A stretch of 29,881 nucleotides of DNA from an uncultured Porphyromonadaceae bacterium (lineage in GTDB: Bacteria > Bacteroidota > Bacteroidia > Bacteroidales > Muribaculaceae): assembly GCA_902475285.1 (NCBI GenBank), contig CABRZA010000005.1, forward strand, positions 1 to 29,881. The letters are read 5' to 3'. The first letter of the stretch is position 1; each line of letters begins with the position of its first letter. Both the position numbers and the translations under genes were made by a program. Positions 8,476 to 16,654 of this stretch are shown piece by piece. Below the pieces are notes generated by a model that was given only the letters and a program-made list of their open reading frames with translations, made no database searches and was not told the origin of the DNA.

Positions 8476-9996
8476 TTAGCGTACTTCCTTATCGTAGAGG
8501 TCTTTGAGATATTTAGCCTGCACTACGATGGTGTTGGAGCCCTGACCGGCATAGACAGCTGCGGCCACACCGGCGAGCTTGCCGTCCTTGAAGAATACGG
8601 GCGAGCCGGAAGCACCGTTGGTAGTGCCCTGCTGGATTTCGAATGTATAGCGACCGCTGTTCTTGCTCACCTTGGTCTCGAAGACGGTGGGTTCGATTGT
8701 CTTCTTGAACTCTTCGGTAGCGCGCTGAATGCCCGAGGGATAACCTATGGAGTGGAGAGGACCCTCACCGGCCTTGAGCTGGCCTTCGAAGCAGTCTTCG
8801 ATAGCGAGATAAGGCTTGCACTGATTGGGCGTTACGTTGGAGTTGAGGCGGAGAATGGCTACGTCGATATCCTTGGTGGGCGAAGCGGCGACAGTGGTGG
8901 CGCGCTCCATTTCGTTGAAGGTCTCGTAGTAGCGACCGCGGTGGCCGATATAGATCGAGTTGGATTCACCCGAAATCTTGATGGCGCCGGAGTGGATGGC
9001 GTTGAGGATGGAATTGTATTCGTCGATGCGGGCTGTGTTCTGACCTACATAGTGTTCGATCTGAGCACGTACGTCGCGCACGATGGGATCGGATTCCTGC
9101 GACGACCAAACGCCGTCGAAAGCTTCGGGAAGGTTGTCGACCAGATACTGGCGAAGCTGAGTCTGCATGTCGTGGCTGTATTCTTCATGCCAGGGTTCGG
9201 CCACATGACGGCAGGTGCCCATATGGCCGGTCTCGTCGATGAAGAATGCCGTGCCCCAGCTGGCGAAGCCTATGTCGATACGCATCTTGATGGGGGTGTT
9301 GTATTTATTGTTGCTCAGCTCGATGGTGTAGGCATACTGGTTGTAGACGAACACTACGGAGTTCTCGTAGTTCTTGCCCATGAAAGCCTTGACGCCGAAG
9401 ATGCCGGCAACAAGGAGGACGGCGATGCCGGCCACGATGCCGACGGTCTTGATCCAACCGCCGGTCTTGGGCAGCAGGGGCTCAACCTGAGCAGTGATGT
9501 CGCTGTGGCCTACAACGATGTTGTTGCCGCGCTTGACGGGCGTGGGGCGGTTGGCGGCAATCTTGACGCCGTCGACCTGCGTGCCGTTGGTGCTCTTGTT
9601 GTCGACGATGAAGGCGTGGCCTTTCTTGTCGATTTTGAGCACGGCGTGGAAGCGGCTCACCGAGGGTTCGCTCACCACCATGTCGTTGCGGAAGTCGGAG
9701 CCTATGTTTATCACGCTGGCGTACTGCGAGTTGTTGTCGGGCTGGGGCACCTGATTCCAGGGAAGGTTGGTGTTTCCGAGCACGATAACGTCGCCGCGGC
9801 GCACGGGCTGCTGTACACCCGGCTGGAGGCGATTCTGGCGGTTGGGGTCGAGGTAAGTACCGTTGGTGCTTCCTTTATCCTCAATAATGCACGTACCGTC
9901 GTCGAGTACGATGAGGTCGGCATGACGGGCGCTGACGTACTGGCTATTGAGCACGATGTCGTTCGACGGTGCAGAACCGATTTTGAGTAGTTTCAT
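8476..9996 (-). CDS. Double FHA domain, TM, trypsin-like serine protease
   Basis: A 506-residue fusion. FHA1 (about 1-75) has VSARHA and STNGTYLD; FHA2 (about 94-165) has VSRFHA and STNGTQVDG. A Gly/Val-rich TM (about 183-203) follows, then a chymotrypsin-fold protease domain (about 212-506). The catalytic residues are all recognisable: His264 (TCRHVAEP), Asp378 (DIDVAILRL) and Ser463 (GASGSPV). With no signal peptide and one TM, the FHA domains should be cytoplasmic and the protease periplasmic. FHA domains normally bind phospho-threonine, so the operon's kinase may signal across the membrane to the protease. Both FHA domains, however, have Ser where the family has Arg after the first Gly (IGSA, IGSD). 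The region after FHA1 (PVRRGD...QVPQP) resembles the 209-residue FHA protein, implying common origin. There is a 45-base gap upstream and 15 downstream. Confidence 0.92.
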   Translation of the reverse strand: MKLLKIGSAPSNDIVLNSQYVSARHADLIVLDDGTCIIEDKGSTNGTYLDPNRQNRLQPGVQQPVRRGDVIVLGNTNLPWNQVPQPDNNSQYASVINIGSDFRNDMVVSEPSVSRFHAVLKIDKKGHAFIVDNKSTNGTQVDGVKIAANRPTPVKRGNNIVVGHSDITAQVEPLLPKTGGWIKTVGIVAGIAVLLVAGIFGVKAFMGKNYENSVVFVYNQYAYTIELSNNKYNTPIKMRIDIGFASWGTAFFIDETGHMGTCRHVAEPWHEEYSHDMQTQLRQYLVDNLPEAFDGVWSSQESDPIVRDVRAQIEHYVGQNTARIDEYNSILNAIHSGAIKISGESNSIYIGHRGRYYETFNEMERATTVAASPTKDIDVAILRLNSNVTPNQCKPYLAIEDCFEGQLKAGEGPLHSIGYPSGIQRATEEFKKTIEPTVFETKVSKNSGRYTFEIQQGTTNGASGSPVFFKDGKLAGVAAAVYAGQGSNTIVVQAKYLKDLYDKEVR

Positions 9997-10041
9997 AACG
10001 ATATGATTGGTTAATATTACTGATTTTTAGATGTATATGTA

Positions 10042-10671
10042 TCAGCGACGGCCCTGGAAGCCCTCGTCGTCGTCGGGTTCGGCCGGCTGCGGCTTGGCGG
10101 ATTCCGGGGCGGCAGGGGCAGGGGTAGTCTGTGCCTGCTGCTGACGGTTGTTGCGGTGCTGACGCCGGCGGGTGGGCTGCTCGACTTTATCGCTGGCCTT
10201 GTCGGCGGGCTTCACGGCATTGTCTTCGACGGGCGCTGGTGCGGGTGCCGTCTTGGCAGTATCGGCGGGAGCAGGGCTGCCTCCGTCCATGTCGAGGGGC
10301 GTGGTTGTTTCGGTAGTTTCCGAGCCTGAGAAGTGGTCGACAATCTTGACAATGCCGAATGTTAGGCCGCCGGCAAGAATCACGGCGAGGACAATCCACA
10401 GAGCCAGGCGGAAGGGTTTGAGGGGGTCGGGCACCTGCGACCAGTCGAGGCGCGAAGTGGAGGCGAACACCACGGAGTCGCCGCGCTTCACGGGATAGGG
10501 TGCATTGTCGGTGATGCGCACGCCGTTGACCTTGGTGCCGTTGGTGCCGGTACTTACAATCTGATACTTGCCGAGAGGAAGAATCTTGATTATGGCATGG
10601 CGACGGCTCACCATGTTGTCGTCGTAGATGATGTTGCAATCTGGGTTACGTCCGATAGAGATTATTTTCAT
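10042..10671 (-). CDS. FHA-domain single-pass membrane protein
   Basis: 209 residues. An N-terminal FHA domain (about 1-75) keeps the full phosphopeptide-binding signature: IGRNP (Gly7-Arg8), VSRRHA (21-26) and TNGTKVNG (43-50). A TM (about 87-111) is followed by a low-complexity Ser/Thr/Pro/Ala- and Arg/Gln-rich tail (about 115-209). Predicted topology is FHA in the cytoplasm and the tail in the periplasm. It is the best candidate reader of threonine phosphorylation made by the operon kinase, analogous in role to Fha proteins of type VI secretion, though it is shorter and membrane-anchored. Its ATG overlaps the stop of the preceding gene by four bases (ATGA), so the two are translationally coupled. 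Many threonines lie in the tail beyond the TM. Confidence 0.9.
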   Translation of the reverse strand: MKIISIGRNPDCNIIYDDNMVSRRHAIIKILPLGKYQIVSTGTNGTKVNGVRITDNAPYPVKRGDSVVFASTSRLDWSQVPDPLKPFRLALWIVLAVILAGGLTFGIVKIVDHFSGSETTETTTPLDMDGGSPAPADTAKTAPAPAPVEDNAVKPADKASDKVEQPTRRRQHRNNRQQQAQTTPAPAAPESAKPQPAEPDDDEGFQGRR

Positions 10672-11222
10672 AGCGTTTTCTGAATTTTACGTAAGGTTTT
10701 GATTACTGCGGCGCAATAGTAGCGGCTTCCCCGCTCCACTCTACCGCCGAAAAGCTCGCGGTCGTCGGGATGGATGAGTATGTGATTGTCGTTCTGCAAT
10801 CGTATGATGACGGAGTATATCAAGTCGCCTTTTGAGCCGAGGGAGAATTTGAGGCCTTGCAGCTCGTCGACGACAGCATCGCGTTTTTTCGCTTTTGCCG
10901 CCCGCCGGGCATCGGTGTCGGCCTGCATACGCCCGAGTACGACAATATCATTGATTATTTTTTCGATCTTAGCCTTGTCGCCGGTGAGAGGTGCCTGTGC
11001 CTCGGGCTTGGTGCTGTCGACGGCCACACTGTCGGCAACGGGAGGTTTGGGAGCGACAGGTGTCTTGGTCGGCTTGGGCAATTTGGCTGTCTTATCGGGT
11101 TTTGCCGGCGCGGGCTTCTCCTCTTCAAGCCCCCGGTAGGGGAAATGAGGATACGACGCCACGGCCACGTCGCCCCCGGCAAGAGCCAACGCACAAAGAG
11201 CCGCAATAATATACTTTTTCAT
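10668..11222 (-). CDS. Small secreted Pro/Lys-rich protein, unknown
   Basis: 184 residues, not recognised. It has a Sec signal peptide (1 to about 22), a Pro/Lys/Ala-rich linker (about 35-80) of the type that spans peptidoglycan, then a compact alpha/beta C-terminal domain (about 82-184). That domain contains a basic helix (RRAAKAKKRD) and ends in a helix of lysines and hydrophobic residues (VIKTLRKIQKTL). Residues near 138-155 (IIRLQNDNHILIHPDDRE) are reminiscent of OmpA-like or peptidoglycan-associated folds, but key motifs are missing, so I do not assign it. It lies between the phosphatase and FHA genes, is coupled to the FHA gene by a four-base overlap, and is preceded by a 21-base gap containing CTCTCCC. 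Confidence 0.8.
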   Translation of the reverse strand: MKKYIIAALCALALAGGDVAVASYPHFPYRGLEEEKPAPAKPDKTAKLPKPTKTPVAPKPPVADSVAVDSTKPEAQAPLTGDKAKIEKIINDIVVLGRMQADTDARRAAKAKKRDAVVDELQGLKFSLGSKGDLIYSVIIRLQNDNHILIHPDDRELFGGRVERGSRYYCAAVIKTLRKIQKTL

Positions 11223-11243
11223 GTCGTCGGAATTTGGGAGAGA

Positions 11244-13172
11244 TTACTTTTTCTGCTTTTCAAGCTTCTCTTTCTCAGCCTGAAGTTCGGAGATGACTTT
11301 TTTGAGGGGCTTGATGATGCCGTTGTTGTAGTGACCGGTATAGCCTCTATTCTGCTCATATTCGCCTACATCACCGGCGGCAATGACAATTTTGTTATTG
11401 AGTTTCTCCTTAGCGTTTGCCATTTCTCTACCCTGTTCTTCATTAAGACCATTAAGGATTGGCCAACTTTGGAGAATGGAGTTGCGTTGACGTTCTTTTG
11501 CCGCACGGCCCCTGCCACGTTCGGCCGGCTTATCGACATTATACGATACATTTTGAAGCGCCTGAATGCTCGACAATAAATTCTGCAATTTATCGATAGA
11601 CTGCTGGAGCTCATCGATTTGAGCCTGGAGCTCGGCGTTTTTAGCCTGGTCGGCTGCCGAGGTGCTGGCCTCAGGCTTGGCGGGGGTTGCTGTGGCCGTG
11701 TGTGCGGACTGCTGTGCTGGGGACTGCTGCTGCGTGCTTGCCTGAGTCTGTTCGGTTTTCGGAGTTTCGGCGACGGCTGTGCCGGTAGATGTGACCGCAG
11801 CAACGGCTCCGGCACCCGTTGCTTCGGGGGCTTCCTTGCGCAACATCTCTATGGTGTCTTTGAGATGTGAGTTCTCTTCTTCGAGGGCGGAATTTTCCTT
11901 GCGGAGGTCGCCCGACGAGGGCACGACACTGAATACTATGATGTTGGTGAGCAGGCTCAGGGCACACACGGCGCCGAGAATTTGCATGATGAGTTTGGTT
12001 CTCTTGCTCATTGTTTCTTTGAGTGACGAATCTTTAAGTGTTTGGACAATGATGGCTGTGTAGTTGTCGTGGTGGTTGCCGTGGCCCTGACCTTCGGCCT
12101 CGACTTCGGCGTTGACGGCGTCGAGGGTGCCGCGCAGCGAGTCGCTCTCGGTGAGGAGCTTTATGAGCTGTTTCTGTTCCTTAGCGCCCCAGATGCCGTC
12201 GGAGCACAGCACGAAACGGTCGTTCTTTTCATAGGGACGGATGTCGATGTCGACCTCCACTCTGTCGGCCACACCGAGGGCTCGGGTGATGATGTTGGAA
12301 TAGGCCGACAGACGGGCCTGCTCCTCGGTGAGCGTACCGGCGCGCACCATGTCGGCCACTTTGGAGTGGTCGGCGGAGCGGTAGACCATGCGGCGTCCGC
12401 GCAACTGGTATATGCGGCTGTCGCCCACATGTGCTATTGTGGCCTGGCGGTTGTCGAAGATAACGGCCGTGACAGTGGTGCCCATGCGGTTGAAGTCGGG
12501 ATAGCAGCTTATGAAGCGCCGTAGCTCGGCGTTGGCATACTCCACGGCCGAGCGGAGGCATTTTCCGGGCTGAGCCGAGCCCTTCACGCCGTAGGCGTCG
12601 GGGGCGTCCCAGCGGGTATGAATATACTCGCCTATGGCCCTTACGGCTACCGACGACGCCGTCTTGCCGCCGGGTCCGCCGCCCATACCGTCGCACACCA
12701 CCACGAGGAATGCTCCGGGGAGTGTCATCCAACCGTAGGAGTCCTGGTTCTCGTTGCGTCCGCCGATGTGCGTGGAGCGCACGGCGCTGTAATCGGCATC
12801 TTCGATAGAGGCAATTGTGGGAGGGTCGATTGCCGGAGGTGTGAAGGGAACGACGAAAGCGGGCGGCACGCCCACATAGTCGGGATTTTCCCACGGGCAG
12901 CCGGGCTGCGGTTCGGGGTCCGGCTCGGGGTCGGGTATGCCGGCTATGTTGGCGGAGGGTGCAGGCGCCGGCACGTCGGCCGCCGAATTATCGACCGGCG
13001 GCGGGACTACGGGGGCGGCGGGAGCTTGATTGGCGTCGGGCGTGCGCGCGCCGGTGTTTATGCCCCCGGCAATGCCGCCGGAGACACCGCCGTTGATGCC
13101 GCCGTTGACGGCGCCTTCGCCGGAGGGAGTGCCGGCGGGGCGACGTGTGGGGTCGTCGTGGTTTGAATCCAT
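11244..13172 (-). CDS. PP2C-family protein phosphatase with TM and periplasmic coiled coils
   Basis: 642 residues. A disordered Gly/Pro-rich N-terminus (1 to about 125) contains GGINGGVSGG-type repeats. The PP2C/PPM phosphatase domain (about 128-380) has all metal-binding signatures: ENQDSYG (Asp144), CDGMGGG (Asp161), AHVGDSR, CSDGIWG (Asp325) and HDNYT (Asp369). It should therefore be an active Mn/Mg-dependent Ser/Thr phosphatase. A TM follows (about 393-416), then heptad-like coiled coil (about 419-447), a Thr/Gln/Ala-rich linker (about 450-510) and further coiled segments (about 511-540 and 618-642). The catalytic part should be cytoplasmic and the coiled coils periplasmic. It directly follows the kinase gene (18-base gap) and presumably reverses that kinase's phosphorylation of shared targets. 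Typical bacterial PppA/PstP enzymes lack this long outer extension (PstP has only a short one). Confidence 0.95.
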   Translation of the reverse strand: MDSNHDDPTRRPAGTPSGEGAVNGGINGGVSGGIAGGINTGARTPDANQAPAAPVVPPPVDNSAADVPAPAPSANIAGIPDPEPDPEPQPGCPWENPDYVGVPPAFVVPFTPPAIDPPTIASIEDADYSAVRSTHIGGRNENQDSYGWMTLPGAFLVVVCDGMGGGPGGKTASSVAVRAIGEYIHTRWDAPDAYGVKGSAQPGKCLRSAVEYANAELRRFISCYPDFNRMGTTVTAVIFDNRQATIAHVGDSRIYQLRGRRMVYRSADHSKVADMVRAGTLTEEQARLSAYSNIITRALGVADRVEVDIDIRPYEKNDRFVLCSDGIWGAKEQKQLIKLLTESDSLRGTLDAVNAEVEAEGQGHGNHHDNYTAIIVQTLKDSSLKETMSKRTKLIMQILGAVCALSLLTNIIVFSVVPSSGDLRKENSALEEENSHLKDTIEMLRKEAPEATGAGAVAAVTSTGTAVAETPKTEQTQASTQQQSPAQQSAHTATATPAKPEASTSAADQAKNAELQAQIDELQQSIDKLQNLLSSIQALQNVSYNVDKPAERGRGRAAKERQRNSILQSWPILNGLNEEQGREMANAKEKLNNKIVIAAGDVGEYEQNRGYTGHYNNGIIKPLKKVISELQAEKEKLEKQKK

Positions 13173-13190
13173 AGTATCAGGAGGGAGAGC

Positions 13191-14192
13191 TTATTTACGG
13201 TTGAAAATTCCTTTTATTTTACTCATTATACCGGGGCGCTCGGCGGCTGCGGCGAGAAGTGCCTGCCGCAGTTCGGCCACGCTCTGGTAGCGCTGGCTCT
13301 GGTTGGGGTGGGCGGCGCGCCGGAGCACCTTGAGCATGGGCTCGGTGATGAGCGCGGCGCGCGGCAGCGGCTCGTTGACATGTTTGCTCAGGGCTTCGTC
13401 GAGGGTATCGGCTATGAAGGGGTTGATGCCCGACAGAAGCTCGTAGAGCGTGACGGCGAACTCGTAGATGTCCGACGTCTGGTTTACCGAGCCGTAGCTG
13501 TGGTTGAACTGCTCGGGGGCGGCATACTTCGGCGTACCGGCCAGGCCCGAGCCGCTGCTGCTGTCGACTGGTTCGGAACCCGAATATTCGGCAGTTCGCT
13601 GGGCCACGGAGGCTATGCCGAGGTCCATGAGGCGTATGTTGCGGCCGTTCTGCACCATGATGTTCGACGGTTTGATGTCGAGGTGCGTTATGCCCTTCTG
13701 GTGGAGGTATTCCAGGGCACTGAGCACGGGCATGAGCATATTCACAATCTTGACCTGGCGGTCGTAGGGGTCGGCGGTGTTCATCAATTTGAGATGGTCG
13801 TCGATGTTGGCGCCGTTGACATACTTCGACACGATGTAGATGGGTCCCGTTCCGGTGAGCGACTCGGCGCAGCCTATCATCTCGATCATGTTGGGATGCG
13901 AGAACACATGCGAGGCCTCGTCGCGCGCGCGGCGCCGCACCTCGGGGATGTCGGCATAGCGGGCGTGCACCATCTTGATGGCCATCTGCTCGCCGGTGGC
14001 GTAGTCCTTTCCAAGGAACACCTGCCCCATGCCGCCCCGGCCTATGCAGCCGTTGCGCGGGAAGAACACCACCAGACGTCGCGGCAGGATGAGGAACATG
14101 CGCCCCGATGCCTGGTCGAAGAAGATGTTGTCGACCATCTGCGGCGGGCAGGGAAGGCCTTCGCGGCGGTAATCGTAGATTGTATATGCCAT
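13191..14192 (-). CDS. Hanks-type Ser/Thr protein kinase, soluble, non-RD
   Basis: A 333-residue protein kinase, with the kinase domain at about 45-315. The Gly-rich loop is GRGGMGQVF (51-59), the ATP-anchoring lysine is in AIKM (Lys73), the catalytic loop is HLDIKPSN (Asp172, Lys174, Asn177), the metal-binding motif is DLG rather than DFG (Asp190), and the substrate-lobe motif is AAPEQ (225-229). All essential residues are present. The residue before the catalytic Asp is Leu, not Arg, so it is a non-RD kinase and may not need activation-loop phosphorylation. It has a 45-residue N-terminal strand-rich extension and a short basic C-terminal tail (KIKGIFNRK) but no TM, unlike PpkA or PknB. It is followed by the PP2C gene and preceded by the ABC permease. 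Likely targets are threonines in its operon partners. Confidence 0.95.
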   Translation of the reverse strand: MAYTIYDYRREGLPCPPQMVDNIFFDQASGRMFLILPRRLVVFFPRNGCIGRGGMGQVFLGKDYATGEQMAIKMVHARYADIPEVRRRARDEASHVFSHPNMIEMIGCAESLTGTGPIYIVSKYVNGANIDDHLKLMNTADPYDRQVKIVNMLMPVLSALEYLHQKGITHLDIKPSNIMVQNGRNIRLMDLGIASVAQRTAEYSGSEPVDSSSGSGLAGTPKYAAPEQFNHSYGSVNQTSDIYEFAVTLYELLSGINPFIADTLDEALSKHVNEPLPRAALITEPMLKVLRRAAHPNQSQRYQSVAELRQALLAAAAERPGIMSKIKGIFNRK

Positions 14193-14200
14193 ATCGATGC

Positions 14201-15772
14201 TTAGTTACGGTCGTAGATAAGGTCGCCGGGGGTGCGGCGGAGGAGTTTGCGCATCACTGCCACCACGGTGACTACGGTTGCGACAATCATCACCAGCACC
14301 GACACCACGGTCTTGACGCTCCAGAGCGAGAGGTAGTTGAAAGTACCGTCTTTGAGCACACCCATGAGCGGCAGGAACACCTGCACCAACCATGCCACGC
14401 CGAGGGCTATGACTATGGCTGCCACGATGATGGCCAGGATGATGAGGACATACACCTTGATGAGCTCGCCGGAGCTTATACCGAAGGCCTTGAAGGTGCC
14501 CAGGTTGCGGCGCACTTTCTGGAAGTAGCTCTGCAACATGTTGACGATGAACATGACGATGCACACCATCGAGAACACTATCATGGCCCACGAGAGGATG
14601 TTGGCCATGACGGATACGGCATTGAAGTTCTCCTTGGAGCTCACCTGCGCCATTTCGAGCTGCACGCGGTAGGCGTCGCCCTTGGCGAAGGCCTCGAACG
14701 AGCGGATGGAATCGAGACTGTTGAATACCACCGATATGTAGTTGCCCTGGCCGAGAGTGTTGTTTTTCAGGCGGGCGAAGTCGTAGAGGCGCTTCACGTC
14801 GGTGTCGTCGTAATGTTGGGCGAGGGCTTGGCTTGCGGCATAGTATGCCGAGACGTCGACAGTGCGCTCGTCGAAGAACACACCCTTTATGCGCCCGGGC
14901 ATCCAGGAGGCGAGCTTGGCCGAGGGATTGTCGAGTATGCGGTAAGCACCGGCAAGGCTGTCGGGCACGGCGGCAGCGACGGCGGCAGTGAAGTCGGAGT
15001 CGGCCACGGCATCGGGAATGTAGTAGACCAGAGAGCGGAGATACTCGGGGTGCTGCCCTACGGAGAGCTGATAGCCACCCTCGCTGTTGTCCTGGCGAAG
15101 CTTGAAGAGATAGGTGGAGGCTATCATGTCGACGTTGCCGGGGAGACGTCGAACCACGCCGAGCACCGGGAGAGCCACGGGCGCGAAGCCATCGCGGAAA
15201 CCGGGCACGAAAGCCGGGTCGACGTTAGGGCCGACGGCATACGACTTGTGGTCGACATAGGCCGGTATGCTGTCTTCGGAGAAGCCGAGGCGCGTGAGAG
15301 CCGATTCTGACAGAATCACGCCAACCGTCTCGTCGTTGAGGCCCTCGGAAGGAACGCGGGCGCCTCCGACGAGGTTGTCGGGATTCATCACGGCCTCGAC
15401 AATCTTGCCCTGGATATGCTCGAAGAAACGGATTTCGAGGTAGCAGTCCTGGCCCGTGCGGCCCTGGAAGATGAGCGAGTTGATGTGGTCCTGCTGAACG
15501 TTGTCGTATAGAAAACGCTCGCGGAGTGCCTCGTCGTCGAGGTCGCGCACCAGGCGCGCCGTTCCGCCGGTCTTGTTGTTCTTGATGTCGACCCAGTTGG
15601 TGAAGGGGTCGTTCATCTTCTCGTCGAGATAAATCATGCTGCCGTTGCTGAATGCAATGGAGATGAATGTAGCGGCCAGCACAGCGGTGAGCAGCCACAG
15701 GTTGGCGCTCTTCTTGCCGAGCACCTCTTTGCTTTCGCGGCGCGCCAACAGGCGCAGATATTCGTTGAGCAT
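14201..15772 (-). CDS. FtsX/LolE-like ABC transporter permease
   Basis: A 523-residue inner-membrane permease of the MacB/FtsX/LolCE (type VII) layout: TM1 (about 24-42), a large periplasmic domain (about 45-388), then TM2 (about 391-412), TM3 (about 438-466) and TM4 (about 484-506). The cytoplasmic loop after TM2 has the family signature region NLGTFKAFGISSGEL (423-437). Such proteins usually transmit force to periplasmic or outer-membrane partners rather than move solutes. The ATPase gene lies just upstream (3-base gap). Its place beside a kinase and phosphatase matches TagS of the P. aeruginosa type VI control system, which acts upstream of PpkA. The periplasmic domain is much larger than in FtsX; its ligand is unknown. 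Confidence 0.9.
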   Translation of the reverse strand: MLNEYLRLLARRESKEVLGKKSANLWLLTAVLAATFISIAFSNGSMIYLDEKMNDPFTNWVDIKNNKTGGTARLVRDLDDEALRERFLYDNVQQDHINSLIFQGRTGQDCYLEIRFFEHIQGKIVEAVMNPDNLVGGARVPSEGLNDETVGVILSESALTRLGFSEDSIPAYVDHKSYAVGPNVDPAFVPGFRDGFAPVALPVLGVVRRLPGNVDMIASTYLFKLRQDNSEGGYQLSVGQHPEYLRSLVYYIPDAVADSDFTAAVAAAVPDSLAGAYRILDNPSAKLASWMPGRIKGVFFDERTVDVSAYYAASQALAQHYDDTDVKRLYDFARLKNNTLGQGNYISVVFNSLDSIRSFEAFAKGDAYRVQLEMAQVSSKENFNAVSVMANILSWAMIVFSMVCIVMFIVNMLQSYFQKVRRNLGTFKAFGISSGELIKVYVLIILAIIVAAIVIALGVAWLVQVFLPLMGVLKDGTFNYLSLWSVKTVVSVLVMIVATVVTVVAVMRKLLRRTPGDLIYDRN

Positions 15773-15775
15773 GGC

Positions 15776-16651
15776 TTATTTACTGCGTAGGAAGTTCTCG
15801 AAATCGGGTGTGGCGTAGACGTCGGTGCCGTTGGTCCACGATGCACGTGAGTCGTCGGAAGGCACGTAGACGCATGTTGCGTCGATCTTGCCGTAGGCCA
15901 CATCCTCGTCGTCGGCATGTTTCTTGGGTCGGAGCTGCTTGCGTATCTTCACTATCACGTCGGCGAAGGTGGCGGCAAGGTGCATGTCGTGGCTCACGAT
16001 GATTGCCGAAGCGCCGCCGAGTTCGTCGAGCTTGCGCGAGAGCACCTCCATGACGCGCACGGCATTCTCGGCATCGAGGTTGCCAGTGGGCTCATCGCCG
16101 AAGAGCACGGTGAAGTCGGGCAGGATGGCTCGTGCGAAGGCCAGGCGCTGCTGCTGGCCGCCGGAGAGCTCCTGGGCCATGCGTCGGCTGTCGATATGCT
16201 CGAGGCCGAGGTCGGCGAGCACCTTGCGCGTGCGCTCGAAGCAATGCTCGCGGTCGTAGCCCTGGAGCATGCGGGTGAAGGCGATGTTCTCGAAGGCCGT
16301 GAAGTTGCGCATCAGGTTGGTGCTCTGAAAGATGAAGTTGTAGTTTTTGAGTCGGAAGTCCGACAGTCGGCGCTCGCTCCGGCCTTTCCACAGTTCGGGA
16401 AGGTCGACGCTCCGGCCGTCGGCGCCGGTGAAGCGGAACACCGTGTCGTCGCCGGGCACGATGGTGTTGTTCATCATGCCGAGGGTTTCGAGGATGGTGC
16501 TCTTGCCTATGCCCGACTCGCCCACGATGAAGATTTTCTTGCCGCGGGGGATGTCGAGGCGGTCGATTTCGAGCACCACCTTCGACTGCCCCTCGCGGTA
16601 GTTCTTGTCGTAGGAGCAGCGCAGATTCTGAATTTCAAAAAGCGATTCCAT
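15776..16651 (-). CDS. ABC transporter ATP-binding protein (LolD/MacB-like)
   Basis: A 291-residue cytoplasmic ATPase that should energise the adjacent permease. Walker A is GESGIGKST (44-52), the Q-loop Gln is at about 109 (FQSTNLM), the signature is LSGGQQQR (162-169), Walker B is VLFGDEPTGNLD (182-193) and the switch His221 lies in VSHD. The TGNLD ending and the FtsX-type partner place it in the LolD/MacB/FtsE group. It carries about 55 extra residues after the nucleotide-binding domain (from about 238), with a charged start and no recognised motif, which LolD lacks. Genes on both sides are three bases away, so it is tightly co-transcribed. In the TagQRST comparison it corresponds to TagT. 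Confidence 0.95.
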   Translation of the reverse strand: MESLFEIQNLRCSYDKNYREGQSKVVLEIDRLDIPRGKKIFIVGESGIGKSTILETLGMMNNTIVPGDDTVFRFTGADGRSVDLPELWKGRSERRLSDFRLKNYNFIFQSTNLMRNFTAFENIAFTRMLQGYDREHCFERTRKVLADLGLEHIDSRRMAQELSGGQQQRLAFARAILPDFTVLFGDEPTGNLDAENAVRVMEVLSRKLDELGGASAIIVSHDMHLAATFADVIVKIRKQLRPKKHADDEDVAYGKIDATCVYVPSDDSRASWTNGTDVYATPDFENFLRSK

Positions 16652-16654
16652 ATA

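Noticed and set aside
8473..9990. 505-codon plus-strand frame opposite the FHA-protease
   Set aside because: The minus strand encodes clear FHA motifs and a catalytic triad; the antisense frame is a shadow.
13308..14204. 298-codon plus-strand frame opposite the kinase
   Set aside because: The kinase motifs are all on the minus strand; the composition here is His/Val/Gly-rich shadow sequence.
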